Source of the DNA: an uncultured cyanobacterium
GTDB taxonomy: Bacteria > Cyanobacteriota > Cyanobacteriia > Pseudanabaenales > Pseudanabaenaceae
Length of the DNA: 7,668 nt
NCBI GenBank assembly: GCA_903819605.1
Contig: CAIJEA010000397.1
Location: 1 to 7,668, forward strand
Direction: 5' to 3'
Of the stretch, positions 6,605 through 7,668 are shown one piece after another (the first letter of the stretch is position 1; each line of letters starts with the position of its first letter). A program made the translations under genes and the position numbers. Below the pieces are notes generated by a model. The model ran no database searches. It saw only the letters and a program-made list of their open reading frames with translations, and had not been told where the DNA came from.

Positions 6605-6624
6605 TACATGATTGAATGAGGTTC

Positions 6625-7668
6625 TCAGATAGTTTCTTTTGCCTCAATTGCAATTATCTCCTTATCCATCACCTTGGAAATATAAGAAGAAACCCAAACC
6701 GTATAGGCAGGCGAAGCGATACTGTGGGTCAAGAAAACCGCTACAGCTACACCTAACACACCCCAATTAACACCAACTATTAGCGCGATCGCAAAAGCAC
6801 CTGTAAATAGAATATTCCACGTGAAATCCCAATCGGGTTTATCGATCGCCCAAAGCCCATTAGAAGCAATATTCGCAAAAGGACGTGGGAGTGCTGATAG
6901 GCAAATTAGAATTAGTAGAGGAATTGCGGGTATCCATTTTTGTCCAAAGATAATTGGCACATAAAATGGAGCGAGTCCAGACTGCAAAATTACTAAAGGG
7001 AAGATGATCCAAGCAACTCTCTTAAAGGTTTGGAAATATCTTGCTTTAAATTCCCTCGGCTGACTACGAGCATCGCAGAGGTGGGGGAACAACGCCGTAT
7101 CAAGGGCGTTGATCGCACTCATACTAATGCCAAGTCCTGCATTAAAGGCAAAATAATATAAACCTAACGCTTCCACACCTAGAAATCTACCCGCGATCAC
7201 GTAGTCGAGGTTATTGGTTAAAGTATGCATAATCTTTACACCAAGAACGCTGCGCCCAAACCTCACAATCTCCTGCCATCTGTCAAGGGTAAATTCGCTG
7301 GTTGGTCGCCAAGGATTATTGCGATAATGGACAATCACCCAGACAGGAGCCACTAAAACCTTAGGCAGCACGATCGCCCACATGCCAAAGCCAAAGAAGG
7401 CAAGAATGATCGTGAGGATATTATCTACAGACACTTGAATACCGTTCGCGATCGCTGAAATATGAAGGCGATTCTCGCGATTGGAGAGAGAGGCTTGCAC
7501 CAAGGCGATCGGAATGATCAGATAGACCGTAGCCATCACGCAAATAGGTAGAACAATGCGCGGATCGTGGTAAAACCAACTGACAGGGAAAGCAGCAATA
7601 CATTGCCCTAAAAATACCAATCCACAAACAATCCAGTTCAGCCAATAGGAAGTTTGGCATAGCTTTGG
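6625..7668 (-). CDS. Wzx-type polysaccharide flippase, 5' end beyond window
   Basis: This is an integral membrane protein of the MOP superfamily (WzxC/TuaB-like polysaccharide biosynthesis proteins), which moves lipid-linked sugar units across the inner membrane for export. The 347 visible residues are the C-terminal part; the reading frame is open to the window edge, so the start lies outside and the TTG at 7620 is an internal leucine codon. Family members usually have about 420-490 residues, so roughly 80-140 are missing. About nine hydrophobic segments are visible. A typical WzxC-type phrase, NNLDYVIAGRFLGVEALGLY, occurs near residues 156-175 of the visible part, followed by the next helix pair and FPHL. 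The C-terminus (K-E-I-I-A-I-E-A-K-E-T-I) is a short charged tail. The gene converges with the ferredoxin/MBL gene. The exported glycan cannot be told from this fragment. Confidence 0.88.
   Translation of the reverse strand, partial: PKLCQTSYWLNWIVCGLVFLGQCIAAFPVSWFYHDPRIVLPICVMATVYLIIPIALVQASLSNRENRLHISAIANGIQVSVDNILTIILAFFGFGMWAIVLPKVLVAPVWVIVHYRNNPWRPTSEFTLDRWQEIVRFGRSVLGVKIMHTLTNNLDYVIAGRFLGVEALGLYYFAFNAGLGISMSAINALDTALFPHLCDARSQPREFKARYFQTFKRVAWIIFPLVILQSGLAPFYVPIIFGQKWIPAIPLLILICLSALPRPFANIASNGLWAIDKPDWDFTWNILFTGAFAIALIVGVNWGVLGVAVAVFLTHSIASPAYTVWVSSYISKVMDKEIIAIEAKETI

Larger units (their letters stand above)
882..7455. repeat. HIP1 octamers GCGATCGC, 14 dispersed copies
   Basis: Perfect copies start at 882, 2013, 2785, 2983, 3517, 4249, 4368, 4872, 5361, 5675, 6142, 6466, 6785 and 7448. 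The span given is only from the first to the last copy. HIP1 is a short palindrome highly over-represented in many cyanobacterial genomes, and its density here is the main taxonomic clue. All copies are inside genes; none lies in 1-881, which includes feoA, or in the IS remnant at 2220-2670. Confidence 0.9.

Noticed and set aside
1..7668. CRISPR array, tRNA/rRNA gene, riboswitch, phage or defence island
   Set aside because: No regularly spaced repeats, no tRNA-like cloverleaf, no recognised riboswitch core and no defence or phage genes were seen.

Overview
The window looks like chromosomal DNA of a cyanobacterium. The 8-base palindrome GCGATCGC (HIP1), which is greatly over-represented in many cyanobacterial genomes, occurs at least 14 times in 7.7 kb. 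The encoded proteins also fit: a short FeoB of about 600 residues, a ferredoxin/metallo-beta-lactamase fusion, and a NAGPA-type phosphodiester glycosidase with a long secreted N-terminal part. I cannot place the genus from the sequence; a Pseudanabaena-like organism is only a guess.

Layout. Positions 110-155 hold a strong promoter (extended -10 TGTTATAAT) whose start region is covered by a 12/14 match to the Fur box. It drives feoA and feoB (184-2219), which overlap by four bases (ATGA) and encode ferrous iron uptake. Positions 2220-2670 have no intact gene. They hold the decayed N-terminal part of an IS5-like (DUF772-type) transposase with two in-frame stops. A Tas-like aldo/keto reductase (2671-3723) follows and ends in an imperfect hairpin (3740-3772). 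Next are a secreted phosphodiester glycosidase (3813-5624) and, 30 bases later on the same strand, a 4Fe-4S/metallo-beta-lactamase fusion protein (5655-6530). A compact nested inverted repeat (6537-6604) sits between this gene and the convergent, 5'-truncated gene for a Wzx-type polysaccharide flippase (6625-7668, minus strand).

How the genes work together. Only feoA-feoB form a clear functional unit: iron limitation should release Fur and switch on Fe(II) import. The other genes are probably independent. The flippase and the secreted glycosidase may both concern cell-surface glycans, but they are on opposite strands and no shared regulation is visible. I see no CRISPR array, tRNA, rRNA, phage or toxin-antitoxin genes. 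I found no convincing new multi-gene system; the points most worth a second look are the Fur-promoter arrangement, the non-standard metal site of the ferredoxin/MBL fusion, the N-terminal repeat motif in the glycosidase, and the two inverted-repeat structures.
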